This document shows positions 17,478 through 25,671 of a stretch of 64,000 bases of DNA, in pieces (positions within the stretch are counted from its first letter, which is position 1; each line of letters begins with the position of its first letter). Where the stretch lies: positions 124,001 to 188,000 of the forward strand of contig JAJUJX010000006.1 in assembly GCA_029265125.1 (NCBI GenBank), read 5' to 3'. A program made the translations under genes and the position numbers. The stretch comes from Tolumonas sp008015085 (GTDB lineage: Bacteria > Pseudomonadota > Gammaproteobacteria > Enterobacterales > Aeromonadaceae). The notes below the pieces were generated by a model. That model saw only the letters and a program-made list of their open reading frames with translations, searched no databases and had not been told where the DNA came from.

Positions 17478-18265
17478 TTGATGGATTCCTTCTTGTTCGC
17501 ATTCATCACATCAAGTAATGACTGGGGTGCCATCAGCTCTGGTAAAGGTATTGGCCATGGCATCCAGTGCAAAGGGCACTGGGAATCAGACTCATAGTGC
17601 TCATAAAATGATGATATAGAGTTAAAACCTGATTCGATGTGGCCGTCTAAGAGGGCGGGGATGGCTTGGATTTGTTCTGCATCATCGAAAGAATGGAATG
17701 CCCAAATGGCTCGTCCACAGATATAACTCCGGATATAGGCATCCCATGATCGAAAGTGATTTTGCGCCTGATGGGCGATCACATTCAGGAAAAAAGTGGC
17801 ATGTTCTTCAGGTATCCATCCGGTGTAAAGACCAGAACGCACCAGATAACTGCCTCTGACATAATCCCAGGCATAGAAGCCTTCTTCTCCAACCAACCGG
17901 GCAACCATATCCATGAATTGCTGTTCTGCCTTTTCAACCGGGCTGTGGAAGGCGGTGAAGCTTGAATGCCATTCACTGGAAAGAGAGCAACGAAATTGAG
18001 ATAAATAATTTTGCCAATCTTGTCCATGAACATCCATCATCGCGAGACGCCATATCATGCGATACAAATCTGTTTGATTCTGAATTCCCCAAGCCTGATT
18101 GATACTGTCTTGCCATTGCTCCGGGGGTTCAGAATTGTGAATCATGTCCGGGGTAAGATATTCAGCCCAATTCATACCGACGAGCATTGGAGCGGTGGTC
18201 GTCAGATAGAACTGAACATGCTTTTGGGTTGCGTCTAACTTAAAATCTGATGATCCCATGGCCAA
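17474..18265 (-). CDS. DUF1266-family protein (YbeU/YbeR-like)
   Basis: A 263-residue soluble protein. The C-terminal two thirds match the DUF1266 pattern (WGIQNQTDLYRMIWRLAMMDVHGQDW; GFYAWDYVRGSYLVRSGLYTGWI; WDAYIRSYICGRAIWA). E. coli carries DUF1266 genes (ybeU, ybeR) beside djlB/djlC and hscC. Here the gene is first in a two-gene operon with the J-like protein (ATGA overlap). Function unknown; a role with the HscC system is inferred from conserved neighbourhood. The start lacks a strong ribosome binding site, and a second in-frame ATG lies six bases on. Confidence 0.75.
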   Translation of the reverse strand: MAMGSSDFKLDATQKHVQFYLTTTAPMLVGMNWAEYLTPDMIHNSEPPEQWQDSINQAWGIQNQTDLYRMIWRLAMMDVHGQDWQNYLSQFRCSLSSEWHSSFTAFHSPVEKAEQQFMDMVARLVGEEGFYAWDYVRGSYLVRSGLYTGWIPEEHATFFLNVIAHQAQNHFRSWDAYIRSYICGRAIWAFHSFDDAEQIQAIPALLDGHIESGFNSISSFYEHYESDSQCPLHWMPWPIPLPELMAPQSLLDVMNANKKESIK

Positions 18266-18507
18266 ATTATTCTAAGAGGGAAATAGGTTAGATCTTACCG
18301 GGAAGTGATGATGAGGGTAAAAAGTTAAGGCTGACAACAATAACAGGAGATACCAATCCGGATGGTGTGCTTTTGTGATGGAGTTAATCAGTGGGGCATG
18401 CATGATATAGGAAGGGGATGTAGCCTAAGAGTGAACGCAATCATTATGTGAGACTGTTTACCCCCAGTAATCGATACAAGCACGTACGAGGTTACAGAAG
18501 AAAGTCA

Positions 18508-18546
18508 GAAACGAAAAAGCCCGCTGATATTTCAGCGGGCTTTTTC
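18508..18546 (-). terminator. original tRNA-Ser downstream terminator (chromosomal side of attL)
   Basis: GAAAAAGCCCGCTGA, loop TATT, TCAGCGGGCTTTTTC is a perfect stem with A and T runs on either side. Before insertion it would have stood directly after tRNA-Ser on the minus strand. Confidence 0.8.
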
Positions 18547-18553
18547 TAGTATC

Positions 18554-18567
18554 TGGCGGAGAGATAG
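18554..18567. other. attL core of the satellite
   Basis: TGGCGGAGAGATAG is an exact copy of the last 14 bases of the tRNA-Ser gene at 27892-27905. With flanking GTATY the match extends to 19 positions with one mismatch. Confidence 0.85.
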
Positions 18568-18699
18568 TCCGCCTTTTATTAACCCGATAAATACCAATAA
18601 CACCCACCAACTCAGAAATTATTTCAATTTAAACATATAATTAAATATATAATCGTTTGCATTAACCCGAAACAAACCGAAACCAGCTATCATTATTGG

Positions 18700-18720
18700 T
18701 ATGGGCTGAGATATGGGCTG
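18700..18720 (+). repeat. integrase arm-type site pair, left
   Basis: Two direct copies of TATGGGCTG start 12 bp apart (18700 and 18712). The same pair with the same spacing is at 27818-27838. Confidence 0.65.
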
Positions 18721-18741
18721 ATGTGATAAAGGTGGGGTCTA

Positions 18742-19980
18742 GTGGGCAAACTAACTGTAAAAACCATTGATGGCTTAGTTAAAACCGGAACTGCTGGCAT
18801 GACAAATGATGGTGATGGCTTATATCTGAAGATCGGCCAGAGTAAAGGCGCATCATGGATTTTTCGGTATCGAATAGCTGGTAAGTTAAGAGATATGGGG
18901 CTGGGTTCATATCCAGATATTACCCTGGCAGTTGCTCGCTCATTGGCTCAGGATGCCCATCGGATTGTTAAGAATGGTGACGACCCCATAGCTATTCGGG
19001 ATGCGGCACGAAAACAGAAAGAAGCTGACAGATTGGCAGCGGAACTGGAAAGAGAACGGGCAATAAGTTTTAGGGATGTCGCTCTATCTTATATTGAGGC
19101 TCACCGTTCTGGCTGGAAGAACGCTAAACATGCCCAACAATGGACTAATACACTCTCTACTTATGTATTCCCATTGATTGGTGATATGCCTACCGAAAGC
19201 ATTACCACTGAACACGTTCTGTCAATTTTAACTCCGATCTGGCAGGCCAAAACAGAAACAGCAAGTCGAGTCAGAAACAGAATTGAACTGGTACTTGATG
19301 CCGCAAAAGCTCGAGGATTACGGAGCGGAGAGAATCCAGCCAGATGGCGTGGGCATTTAGATAAGTTGATGCCAAAGCGATCTAAGATCCAATCAGTTAA
19401 ACATCATGCCGCATTACCATATGCCGAATTACCAGCATTTATAACTTTGCTTTCCAAGCAGGAAGGTCTTGGTGCGATAGCTCTCAGATTCGCTATTCTA
19501 ACAGCGTGCAGAACCAATGAAGTGATTGGAGCCATGTGGGAAGAGATTAATTTGGAAACGGCCATTTGGACTATTCCCGCAGAACGGATGAAAGCAGGCA
19601 AAGAGCACCGGGTTCCTTTATGTGCTAGTGCCCTATCATTACTCTCATCATTACCAAAGATTGACGGAAGCCCTTATTTATTTGCCGGACAGAGAAAAAA
19701 TAAACCACTATCAAACCAAGCAATGACAATGACGTTACGGCGCATGGGCAGAGGCGATTTAACAGTACATGGTTTTCGTTCCACCTTTAGAGATTGGGCG
19801 GCAGAACAGACCAGTTATTCCCGCGAGGTGTGCGAGTTATCGCTTGCTCACAAAATAGCAGACGGTGCTGAGGCGGCTTATTGGCGTAGTGATATTTTTG
19901 AAAAGCGCAGTAGGTTGATGAGTGACTGGGCTCAGTATGCTAATGGACAATCAGCGGAAATACTTAGACTTGTTGTTTGA
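18742..19980 (+). CDS. int: P4-type tyrosine integrase
   Basis: A 412-residue site-specific recombinase of the P4/prophage island group. An N-terminal DUF4102-like arm-binding domain (LTVKTIDGLVKTG...GDGLYLKI...WIFRYRIAGKLRDMGLGSYPDITLAVAR, residues 3-75), a core-binding domain (about 105-190) and a catalytic domain follow. Catalytic residues seen are Arg257 (TACRTNEV), His343 and Arg346 (HGFR), His370 (LAHKI) and Tyr380 (AAYWRSDIFEKR). The GTG start has GGTGGGG upstream. It lies 175 bp inside attL and reads away from it, which fits insertion at the tRNA-Ser 3' end. Confidence 0.95.
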   Translation: MGKLTVKTIDGLVKTGTAGMTNDGDGLYLKIGQSKGASWIFRYRIAGKLRDMGLGSYPDITLAVARSLAQDAHRIVKNGDDPIAIRDAARKQKEADRLAAELERERAISFRDVALSYIEAHRSGWKNAKHAQQWTNTLSTYVFPLIGDMPTESITTEHVLSILTPIWQAKTETASRVRNRIELVLDAAKARGLRSGENPARWRGHLDKLMPKRSKIQSVKHHAALPYAELPAFITLLSKQEGLGAIALRFAILTACRTNEVIGAMWEEINLETAIWTIPAERMKAGKEHRVPLCASALSLLSSLPKIDGSPYLFAGQRKNKPLSNQAMTMTLRRMGRGDLTVHGFRSTFRDWAAEQTSYSREVCELSLAHKIADGAEAAYWRSDIFEKRSRLMSDWAQYANGQSAEILRLVV

Positions 19981-20001
19981 TATCGGGTTAATACAAAGCT
20001 A

Positions 20002-20030
20002 TTGACTATTTATCAAGTTAACGTTAGGAT
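20002..20030 (+). promoter_or_regulatory. promoter of the alpA-to-primase operon
   Basis: TTGACT (20002-20007), 17-bp spacer, TAGGAT (20025-20030). Strong sigma70 -35 and a fair -10. The -10 lies inside an inverted repeat. Confidence 0.55.
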
Positions 20031-20077
20031 TTACCCATCCTAGGCGTTTTATAAATGAAACATTAAAAACCTAGGAT
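20025..20077. promoter_or_regulatory. operator-like inverted repeats over the satellite promoter
   Basis: TAGGAT (20025) pairs with ATCCTA (20037-20042), and ATCCTAGG (20037-20044) is inverted as CCTAGGAT (20070-20077). Three half-sites of one motif overlap or follow the -10 box. A repressor or AlpA-like protein may bind here. Confidence 0.45.
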
Positions 20078-20100
20078 TCTGCTTTAAAAGCAGCCAACTG

Positions 20101-20124
20101 AACCCGCCAAGTGCGGGTTTTTTT
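20101..20124 (+). terminator. first terminator in the alpA leader
   Basis: AACCCGC, CAAGT, GCGGGTT followed by a T run. It can end integrase transcripts or attenuate the downstream operon. Confidence 0.8.
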
Positions 20125-20139
20125 GTACCCAAAATTCAT

Positions 20140-20162
20140 ACCGGCCTCGAGCCGGTTTTTTT
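20140..20162 (+). terminator. second terminator in the alpA leader
   Basis: ACCGGC, CTCGA, GCCGGT followed by a T run, 18 bp before the alpA start. Tandem with the first. Confidence 0.8.
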
Positions 20163-20179
20163 ATTTCTGGAGAAAGTAT

Positions 20180-20380
20180 ATGAAAAATGAACAGGCAACT
20201 CTGCCAACTGAGGGTTTTGTTCGTCCAAAGGTTTTGCACAAGGTTTTAGGTATTGGGCTAAATACGCTGTGGGATTGGCAAGCGTCTGGAAAGTTTCCGC
20301 GCGGCACCAAACTAAGTCAGCGTATCACCGTCTGGAATGTGGCAGATGTTCGCCGCTGGATGGCAGAGCAACAGCGGTAA
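20180..20380 (+). CDS. AlpA-family helix-turn-helix regulator
   Basis: A 66-residue DNA-binding protein typical of P4-like satellites (AlpA/Vis group), which activates excision or represses early promoters. VRPKVLHKVLGIGLNTLWDWQASGKFPRGTKLS (about 13-45) and WNVADVRRWMAEQ are the family pattern. The ATG at 20180 has GGAGAAA upstream and is preferred to a longer in-frame ATG at 20111, which lies inside the first terminator. It opens the satellite operon. Confidence 0.85.
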   Translation: MKNEQATLPTEGFVRPKVLHKVLGIGLNTLWDWQASGKFPRGTKLSQRITVWNVADVRRWMAEQQR

Positions 20381-20790
20381 TGACAGAAAAAGAAAAGGCC
20401 GCACTACAAAGCAGCACGACCCTCAATCAACAGAGAGATAATACCACCATGAACAAAATCCCAAAAGTAATTCGAGCTTGTGAAGAAATCCTGAAAAGCC
20501 CTCAGGGCATTACTGAAAATGAGATCCTTTTCCGTTGTCATTTATCAAGTGGTCGCAATTACCCGACTAAACTAGAACGCGAATTAGGAATCACCCTCTA
20601 CCGTGTAAAAGAGCCGAATCCTGATGGTATTGGCGGTCACTTACGCTATCGCATCATCAGCAGAGAAGATGCGGAGAAGGTCGCTCAATTAATCAATAAC
20701 AAACGTCATCAACACAAACTCCCACCGCTAGACCCCGTTATTCTCTCGAATATCCTTGCTCTCTATCCATCAAATCAAACACAGGAATAG
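20380..20790 (+). CDS. hypothetical protein of the satellite operon
   Basis: A 136-residue protein of unknown function. Its ATG shares one base with the alpA stop (TAATG), so the genes look coupled. An ATG at 20449 (MNKIPKVIRACEEIL) is an alternative and starts the folded-looking part. That part reads like a small winged-helix fold (GITENEILFRCHLSSGRNYPTKLERELGITLYRVKEP...HLRYRIIS). I do not recognise the family. Confidence 0.6.
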   Translation: MTEKEKAALQSSTTLNQQRDNTTMNKIPKVIRACEEILKSPQGITENEILFRCHLSSGRNYPTKLERELGITLYRVKEPNPDGIGGHLRYRIISREDAEKVAQLINNKRHQHKLPPLDPVILSNILALYPSNQTQE

Positions 20791-20800
20791 GACAGTCATA

Positions 20801-20917
20801 ATGGATGAAATAACCATCTTGGTGATCTGTTATGGGTATGGCTCATATCTGTTTGTCCCTACCCTCGAACTATTCATGTTCACTCTTCTTAAAACCTTTC
20901 AATCAGCAGTCAAATAA
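20801..20917 (+). CDS. possible 38-residue hydrophobic peptide
   Basis: An open frame MDEITILVICYGYGSYLFVP... of 38 residues, with AGGA-rich sequence about nine bases upstream, fills the gap between two satellite genes in the same direction. It is mostly hydrophobic and could span a membrane once. Coding status is uncertain. Confidence 0.3.
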   Translation: MDEITILVICYGYGSYLFVPTLELFMFTLLKTFQSAVK

Positions 20918-20937
20918 CCTTCAAGAGTAAATAATTG

Positions 20938-21423
20938 ATGAAAACAAAGAATAATGGGCTTCTTGCTCAGGGCATCGGCTTGCCTAAATTCGGCCAAACA
21001 GCTAAAGTTCAAAACGTTGCTGGCCTCGACACCCAGCAACACAGCTGGCGGATTCGACACCCGCACGCACTGACTGAGCTAGGAAAATCTGCATCCCATT
21101 CATTAATCACTGACTTTACGCCGGTGATCTATTCTGTTTTTGGGAAGCATGGATCGGGAGCCAAAGAAACAGCTTCCCACTTTGCCTGCCTAGCTCGGCA
21201 ATGTCGTGCGGCTACCCGATCCGCCATAGTCTCAATGAGCTATGGACTATCTATCATGATCTACACATTCCTGATCACGGCTAATCGCGGCCGTATCGCT
21301 GATATTCAGCGTATCCGCACTATTTCTGCTTTTGCCAAATCCGAAACTGAGGCCCGCCAGCGTCTGGCAGGTTTACCGCTCATCTTTGTGAGCCGTTCTC
21401 CAGCTCAGGAGGTGGCAGCATGA
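20938..21423 (+). CDS. satellite protein, Icd-like/Ash-like C-terminus
   Basis: A 161-residue protein with an odd composition. The first 90 residues are rich in His, Ser, Thr and Cys. A hydrophobic stretch (SYGLSIMIYTFLI) follows, and the end (RIADIQRIRTISAFAKSETEARQRLAGLPLIFVSRSPAQEV) resembles the tail of the 'host cell division inhibitor Icd-like' proteins of P4-type satellites, which often end ...P.QEV. That match is from memory and weak. The ATG at 20938 follows an in-frame TTG at 20935. It overlaps the next gene by four bases. Confidence 0.5.
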   Translation: MKTKNNGLLAQGIGLPKFGQTAKVQNVAGLDTQQHSWRIRHPHALTELGKSASHSLITDFTPVIYSVFGKHGSGAKETASHFACLARQCRAATRSAIVSMSYGLSIMIYTFLITANRGRIADIQRIRTISAFAKSETEARQRLAGLPLIFVSRSPAQEVAA

Positions 21424-22121
21424 ACGAGTTATTCAATCTGAAATCAGTGATAGTGGCTGGTAATCAAATACGCGCTGTTGATGCCCGTGAGTTACATAGC
21501 TTTCTGAAGGTCGGCCGTGATTTCTCCAACTGGATTAAAGACCGCATTGGGCTGGGATTATTTGTTGAAGGCAAAGACTATGTAGTATTCGCCAATTTTG
21601 GCGAAAACCCCCAAGGCGGCAGACCGGCCAAAGAATACGGTTTATCAATCAGCATGGCGAAAGAACTGTCCATGCTCGAACGCAATGAACAAGGCAAATT
21701 AGCCCGTCAGTATTTCATTGAGTGTGAAGAACGGCTGACAGCCATCGCACCAGAACAACAGCGCATAGCGGCTGAGAACTGGCGCAAAAACCGAGTACAC
21801 ACTTGTGATTTTCACAAGCGGATGTGTACTGCTTTAGCGGTATCAAGAGCACGTCAGGATAAGTCCACCAAAGCCCACCATTACATCAATGAAGATCGGA
21901 TGCTGAATAAAATCCTGCTGGGGATGGATGCCGAACAATGGAAGACGGCGAACGGGGTCATCGGTGAACTACGGGATAATCTATCTGCCTACCAGTTGGA
22001 GCACCTTGCCTATCTGGAACACACTAATACCACGTTTTTAGAGATGGATATGGATTTCCAGCAACGCAAAGAGAAGTTAACCGCACTATTCACCCGTCAC
22101 CTTCTGGAGAAAGCAGCATGA
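21420..22121 (+). CDS. AntA/AntB antirepressor-domain protein
   Basis: A 233-residue protein. The N-terminal 100 residues match the AntA/AntB antirepressor domain (VDARELHSFLKVGRDFSNWIKDRIGLGLFVEGKDYVVF...KEYGLSISMAKELSMLERNEQGKLARQYFIECE). The rest is helical and unfamiliar. In phages such proteins relieve repression or bind DNA. It is linked by ATGA overlaps on both sides, so it is part of the long satellite operon. Confidence 0.8.
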   Translation: MNELFNLKSVIVAGNQIRAVDARELHSFLKVGRDFSNWIKDRIGLGLFVEGKDYVVFANFGENPQGGRPAKEYGLSISMAKELSMLERNEQGKLARQYFIECEERLTAIAPEQQRIAAENWRKNRVHTCDFHKRMCTALAVSRARQDKSTKAHHYINEDRMLNKILLGMDAEQWKTANGVIGELRDNLSAYQLEHLAYLEHTNTTFLEMDMDFQQRKEKLTALFTRHLLEKAA

Positions 22122-22504
22122 ACGCATTTACCAAACCATCCGCACTAATTACCGCTATTGATATTGAAAAGAACGAGTCAGCCATTGAATTAGCAAAGGC
22201 TATTTCTGCCGGTGTGTGGCTTTCTATTGTAGAAAACCCAACAGAAGAACTGGTAACAGATGCGCTGATTTATGCCCGTTCAATACTGGCAGGTATCAAC
22301 CATTCTCATTGCCTTGCAACTCAAGCGCAGCAGTCAATCAATCAGGAAAACACAGAACGGGCCATGATGTTACTGGGCTTGCTGGTTGTGATGTATTCCA
22401 GTCGCCCCACGGAACAGGTAACCGCACCTCTCTTTGAAAACATCAATACGCTGCTGTGTTCAGTTCGCTTTGATACTGACAGAACTGTGGAGGCCGCAGC
22501 ATGA
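22118..22504 (+). CDS. hypothetical satellite protein
   Basis: A 128-residue protein, mainly helical by composition (AIELAKAISAGVWLSIVENPTEELVTDALIYARSILAGINH). No family recognised. It overlaps both neighbours by four bases and clearly belongs to the operon. Confidence 0.65.
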   Translation: MNAFTKPSALITAIDIEKNESAIELAKAISAGVWLSIVENPTEELVTDALIYARSILAGINHSHCLATQAQQSINQENTERAMMLLGLLVVMYSSRPTEQVTAPLFENINTLLCSVRFDTDRTVEAAA

Positions 22505-22911
22505 ACGCTGAACCCCATATGAGCGCAGCAGAGGCATTGCCAACAATCCGGGAGGCAGTGGCGGCCTGTTATCTCGTTCGCCTCAGATTGTTGAACGGTG
22601 GGCCGTGGTATCAGGATGAGCAATGCAAAATCAGGATAGAGCTGTCTCGTGAAACAATCTGTTTAGCCATTCAGAACAACATAGAAGGCGCGTTGATTGG
22701 TCAATATGGCGCAGAACAAGGGATGATAAATTCCGCTGAAATGCTTAATGCCATGATTGACCAAACGCAGCAGTTTGATAAGACAGGTGGGTTGTCAGAG
22801 CTAGGCGTCACGCTTATGAATGATCTTTTCAAGGCATTAGCTGAGATGGCCTATGAATCATTGTCACAGGGGCAGCCATTAACTGCTGCTATGAATCAGT
22901 CGGTTCATTAG
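22501..22911 (+). CDS. hypothetical satellite protein
   Basis: A 136-residue helical protein (AAEALPTIREAVAACYLVRLRLLNGGPWYQDEQ at the N-terminus). No family recognised. It overlaps the gene before by four bases and ends eight bases before the primase ATG; GGAGG near its stop codon is the primase ribosome binding site. Confidence 0.65.
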   Translation: MNAEPHMSAAEALPTIREAVAACYLVRLRLLNGGPWYQDEQCKIRIELSRETICLAIQNNIEGALIGQYGAEQGMINSAEMLNAMIDQTQQFDKTGGLSELGVTLMNDLFKALAEMAYESLSQGQPLTAAMNQSVH

Positions 22912-22919
22912 GAGGCGCT

Positions 22920-25313
22920 ATGACTGAACCATTAAAAATCAGTGATATTGCCAAGGCGGCGCAGGGTCAGTGGGGAAGTATTTTCCACGCTCTTTGCATT
23001 ACCGTTCCGGCCCGAGGCAAACACGGCGCTTGTCCGGTATGTGGTGGTAAAGACCGTTTTCATTTTGATGACAAAGAAGGTCGTGGTACCTGGATTTGTC
23101 GCCAGTGTGAAGGTAAACATGCTGGTGATGGGCTCGATCTGGTGTGTAAAGCCACAGGGAAAGACAATAAAGCAGCCTCTTTGCTGGTGGCACAGGCTTT
23201 AGGGTTATCTGCTGGTCTCGATATGGAAACTATCAAAGCCAATGAAGCTAAAGCGAAAAAGCAGGCAGAACAGGAACGGCAACGCGAGCAGGCCAGACAA
23301 AAGGCCGCAGCCGAGCTGGCGCAAACCATTCTAAATCAATGCCAGCCAGCCAAAGGGCATCCCTATCTGGTCGGCAAAGGCTTGGCTGAGTGTGACTCAT
23401 TTATCCTTCAGTCGCCTATAGCTGGTAAAGCTAAAGGATTGCTAGTAGTACCTCTGTATAACGCAGATGGAGAACTTACTACTTGCCAGACCATTGATGA
23501 TTCTGGAAATAAGTACCTATTAGCTGGTGGACAGAAAGCTGGTTCATTCCATTGCATAGCTGGTTCTGATGTACTGGCTATCTGTGAAGGTTATGCCACT
23601 GGGCTATCCGTTCGCCTGGCTACCGGGTTCACTGTTTATTGTGCCATTGATGCCGGAAATCTTCGGGCGGTGGCCGAAGCAGTGAGAGACCAATATTCCC
23701 ACGCTGAAATCATCCTAGCTGCTGACAATGACGCAGACCACCAAGAAAACATCGGACTCATCAAAGCACAAGAGGCCGCTACTGCCATTGGTGGGCGTGT
23801 GGCTTTACCACCAGTGTTAGGAGATTGGAACGATTACCTCCAGCAGCATGGCATAGATAAAACCAGAGAGGCACTATTGATGAGCGTTAATCAGAATAAC
23901 GTTGTTTCACTGATGAATAAGGCTAGTCAGAAACGGGAAGTTGTTGACGCTGGGGCAACACTGGCACAGATGGCAGCCAACCAAAGGGCTGAGTTACTGG
24001 CTGAATCACTAGGTAATATTGCGGTCAATCTGGCTACTGGTAAAGCCTATATCTATGATGTCTCTTTGTGGCAGCCAATCACTGACGATGAACTGAACCG
24101 GGCAATGGTGGCAATCTATCGGGAACATAAAGCCCCCTATTCTGATAAAGCCATTATATCCACAGTGAAAGTTCTCAAAATGCAAGCTCAGGTCATGGGT
24201 GAGCAAGCAGATCATTTGATTGGCTTTGCTAATGGCGTGTATGACATCAAGAATGGAACATTCAGGAATCACAGTCCTAATGATTGGTTACTAAGCCATA
24301 ATGGGATTGAATTCACCAAACCGGCTGAAAATGAAAATCTGACCACTCACGCTCCCAACTTTTCGCGGTGGTTATCATTCGCAGCAGAAAACGACACAGA
24401 AAAGATGGAACGCATCAAAGCTGCTTTGTTTATGATCCTTGCTGGGCGTCATGATTGGCAATTATTCCTTGAAGTAACAGGACAAGGTGGCAGCGGTAAG
24501 AGTGTTTTTTCTCGCATTGCTGAATTACTGGTTGGATACCACAACATCGCATCAGGAAGTACCCGGTCACTGGACGAAGCCAGGGGGCGATACCAGTTTG
24601 TTGGTAAACGGCTGTTGGTTCTGCCCGACCAGCCTAAATATGTTGGTGATGGATCTGGTATCAAGGCAATCACCGGTGGAGATTTGGTCGAAATAGACGG
24701 TAAGTATGAGAAACAATTCAGTGCTGTTATCAAAGCAGTGATACTGATAACGAATAATGACCCCATGGTGTTTACAGAGCGTAATGGTGGAATAGCCAGA
24801 CGCCGAGTGATATTCAGTTTCGACAGGGTTGTGCCGGAATCACAGAAAGACCCTAACTTGAGCGACAAAATAGCCGCAGAGCTACCCGTCATCATTCGTC
24901 ACTTACTTGCAGCGTTTAGTAATGAAGGCAAAGCAAAAACATTATTACAGGCACAGCGCGATTCATCAGAAGCATTAGCAGTGAAGCGAGCCACAGATCC
25001 TGTTCTGGATATGTGTGCTGCTGTCATGTTCCTTGAAACAGCCACAGGCATGATGATGGGTGGTGGTAAATATGTGAAGTTGGAACCTCGCACTTACCTA
25101 TACCATCTGTATCTGGAATACATGGAGTTTCACGGATTGGGTAAACCGTTATCCGTAGACAGATTCAGCACTGCTGTAAAGAACGCAGCAAAAGAACTAG
25201 GAAACCATTATCTGACCCGCAAAATAAAAGGCCGAACCCAAACGAATGTAAAACCAACAGAGCTAGTGAACGGTTTCCTGATGACATTGGCTAACTGTGA
25301 TGATGAAAGCTAA
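22920..25313 (+). CDS. P4 alpha-type primase/helicase
   Basis: A 797-residue replication protein. A zinc-binding primase motif (C38-P-V-C41-GGKDRFHF...WIC60-R-Q-C63) is followed by a Toprim-like part (LAICEGYATGLSVRLATGF; AADNDADHQENIG at about 265-280) and a D5/superfamily 3 helicase with Walker A GQGGSGKS at 521-528 and RYQFVGKRLLVLPDQP downstream. This is the layout of phage P4 alpha, which primes, unwinds and binds origin iterons. An iteron field starts about 30 bp after its stop, as expected if the protein acts on a nearby origin. It is the last gene of the operon. Confidence 0.93.
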   Translation: MTEPLKISDIAKAAQGQWGSIFHALCITVPARGKHGACPVCGGKDRFHFDDKEGRGTWICRQCEGKHAGDGLDLVCKATGKDNKAASLLVAQALGLSAGLDMETIKANEAKAKKQAEQERQREQARQKAAAELAQTILNQCQPAKGHPYLVGKGLAECDSFILQSPIAGKAKGLLVVPLYNADGELTTCQTIDDSGNKYLLAGGQKAGSFHCIAGSDVLAICEGYATGLSVRLATGFTVYCAIDAGNLRAVAEAVRDQYSHAEIILAADNDADHQENIGLIKAQEAATAIGGRVALPPVLGDWNDYLQQHGIDKTREALLMSVNQNNVVSLMNKASQKREVVDAGATLAQMAANQRAELLAESLGNIAVNLATGKAYIYDVSLWQPITDDELNRAMVAIYREHKAPYSDKAIISTVKVLKMQAQVMGEQADHLIGFANGVYDIKNGTFRNHSPNDWLLSHNGIEFTKPAENENLTTHAPNFSRWLSFAAENDTEKMERIKAALFMILAGRHDWQLFLEVTGQGGSGKSVFSRIAELLVGYHNIASGSTRSLDEARGRYQFVGKRLLVLPDQPKYVGDGSGIKAITGGDLVEIDGKYEKQFSAVIKAVILITNNDPMVFTERNGGIARRRVIFSFDRVVPESQKDPNLSDKIAAELPVIIRHLLAAFSNEGKAKTLLQAQRDSSEALAVKRATDPVLDMCAAVMFLETATGMMMGGGKYVKLEPRTYLYHLYLEYMEFHGLGKPLSVDRFSTAVKNAAKELGNHYLTRKIKGRTQTNVKPTELVNGFLMTLANCDDES

Positions 25314-25341
25314 CCCCCCATACATAAGACTTTTCAGAATC

Positions 25342-25621
25342 GGGATCTACCCGTCTACCTAAATCACGTCAAACCATTGCTGTATAAGGCTTACAGAGAG
25401 GTAGAACCTATTTTTTTGAGGTCTACCCAAGGTCTACCCGCTCTACCCAAATAAAGAATGCCAACCAAAAGAAAGATATTCATTTTGGCAGGCTAGATTT
25501 TATTCATGTAGCCCCCGAATGGGTAGACAGGTAGACCCTAGGTAGAACGTAAAATATCGGGATCTACCCGTTATGCTAATGATTTATAAAGAAAAATAGA
25601 CTAGGTAGAGCGGGTAGACCC
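25342..25621. repeat. iteron field, candidate satellite origin of replication
   Basis: About a dozen copies of GGTCTACCC or close variants occur in both orientations in 280 bp. Forward-type copies begin near 25344, 25352, 25420, 25431, 25440 and 25560; reverse-type (GGGTAGACC-like) near 25399, 25521, 25530, 25540, 25604 and 25613. The region is directly downstream of the alpha-type primase gene. Confidence 0.75.
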
Positions 25622-25671
25622 AGAAAATATAAAAGATTTTCCTAGGGGGGTATCCCCTTAAATATGAAGTA

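Larger units (their letters stand above)
18266..18741. other. intergenic region with the left satellite boundary
   Basis: From 18266 to about 18507 I see no gene. The rest holds a terminator (18508-18546), the attL core (18554-18567) and the integrase arm-type repeats (18700-18720). Confidence 0.6.

Noticed and set aside
20111..20179. Longer N-terminus for the AlpA-like protein
   Set aside because: The extra 23 codons pass through both terminator hairpins, and the ATG at 20180 has a good ribosome binding site.
25342..25621. Repeats taken as a possible CRISPR array
   Set aside because: Units are only about 9 bp, occur in both orientations and with irregular spacing, and there are no cas genes. 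Iterons fit better.
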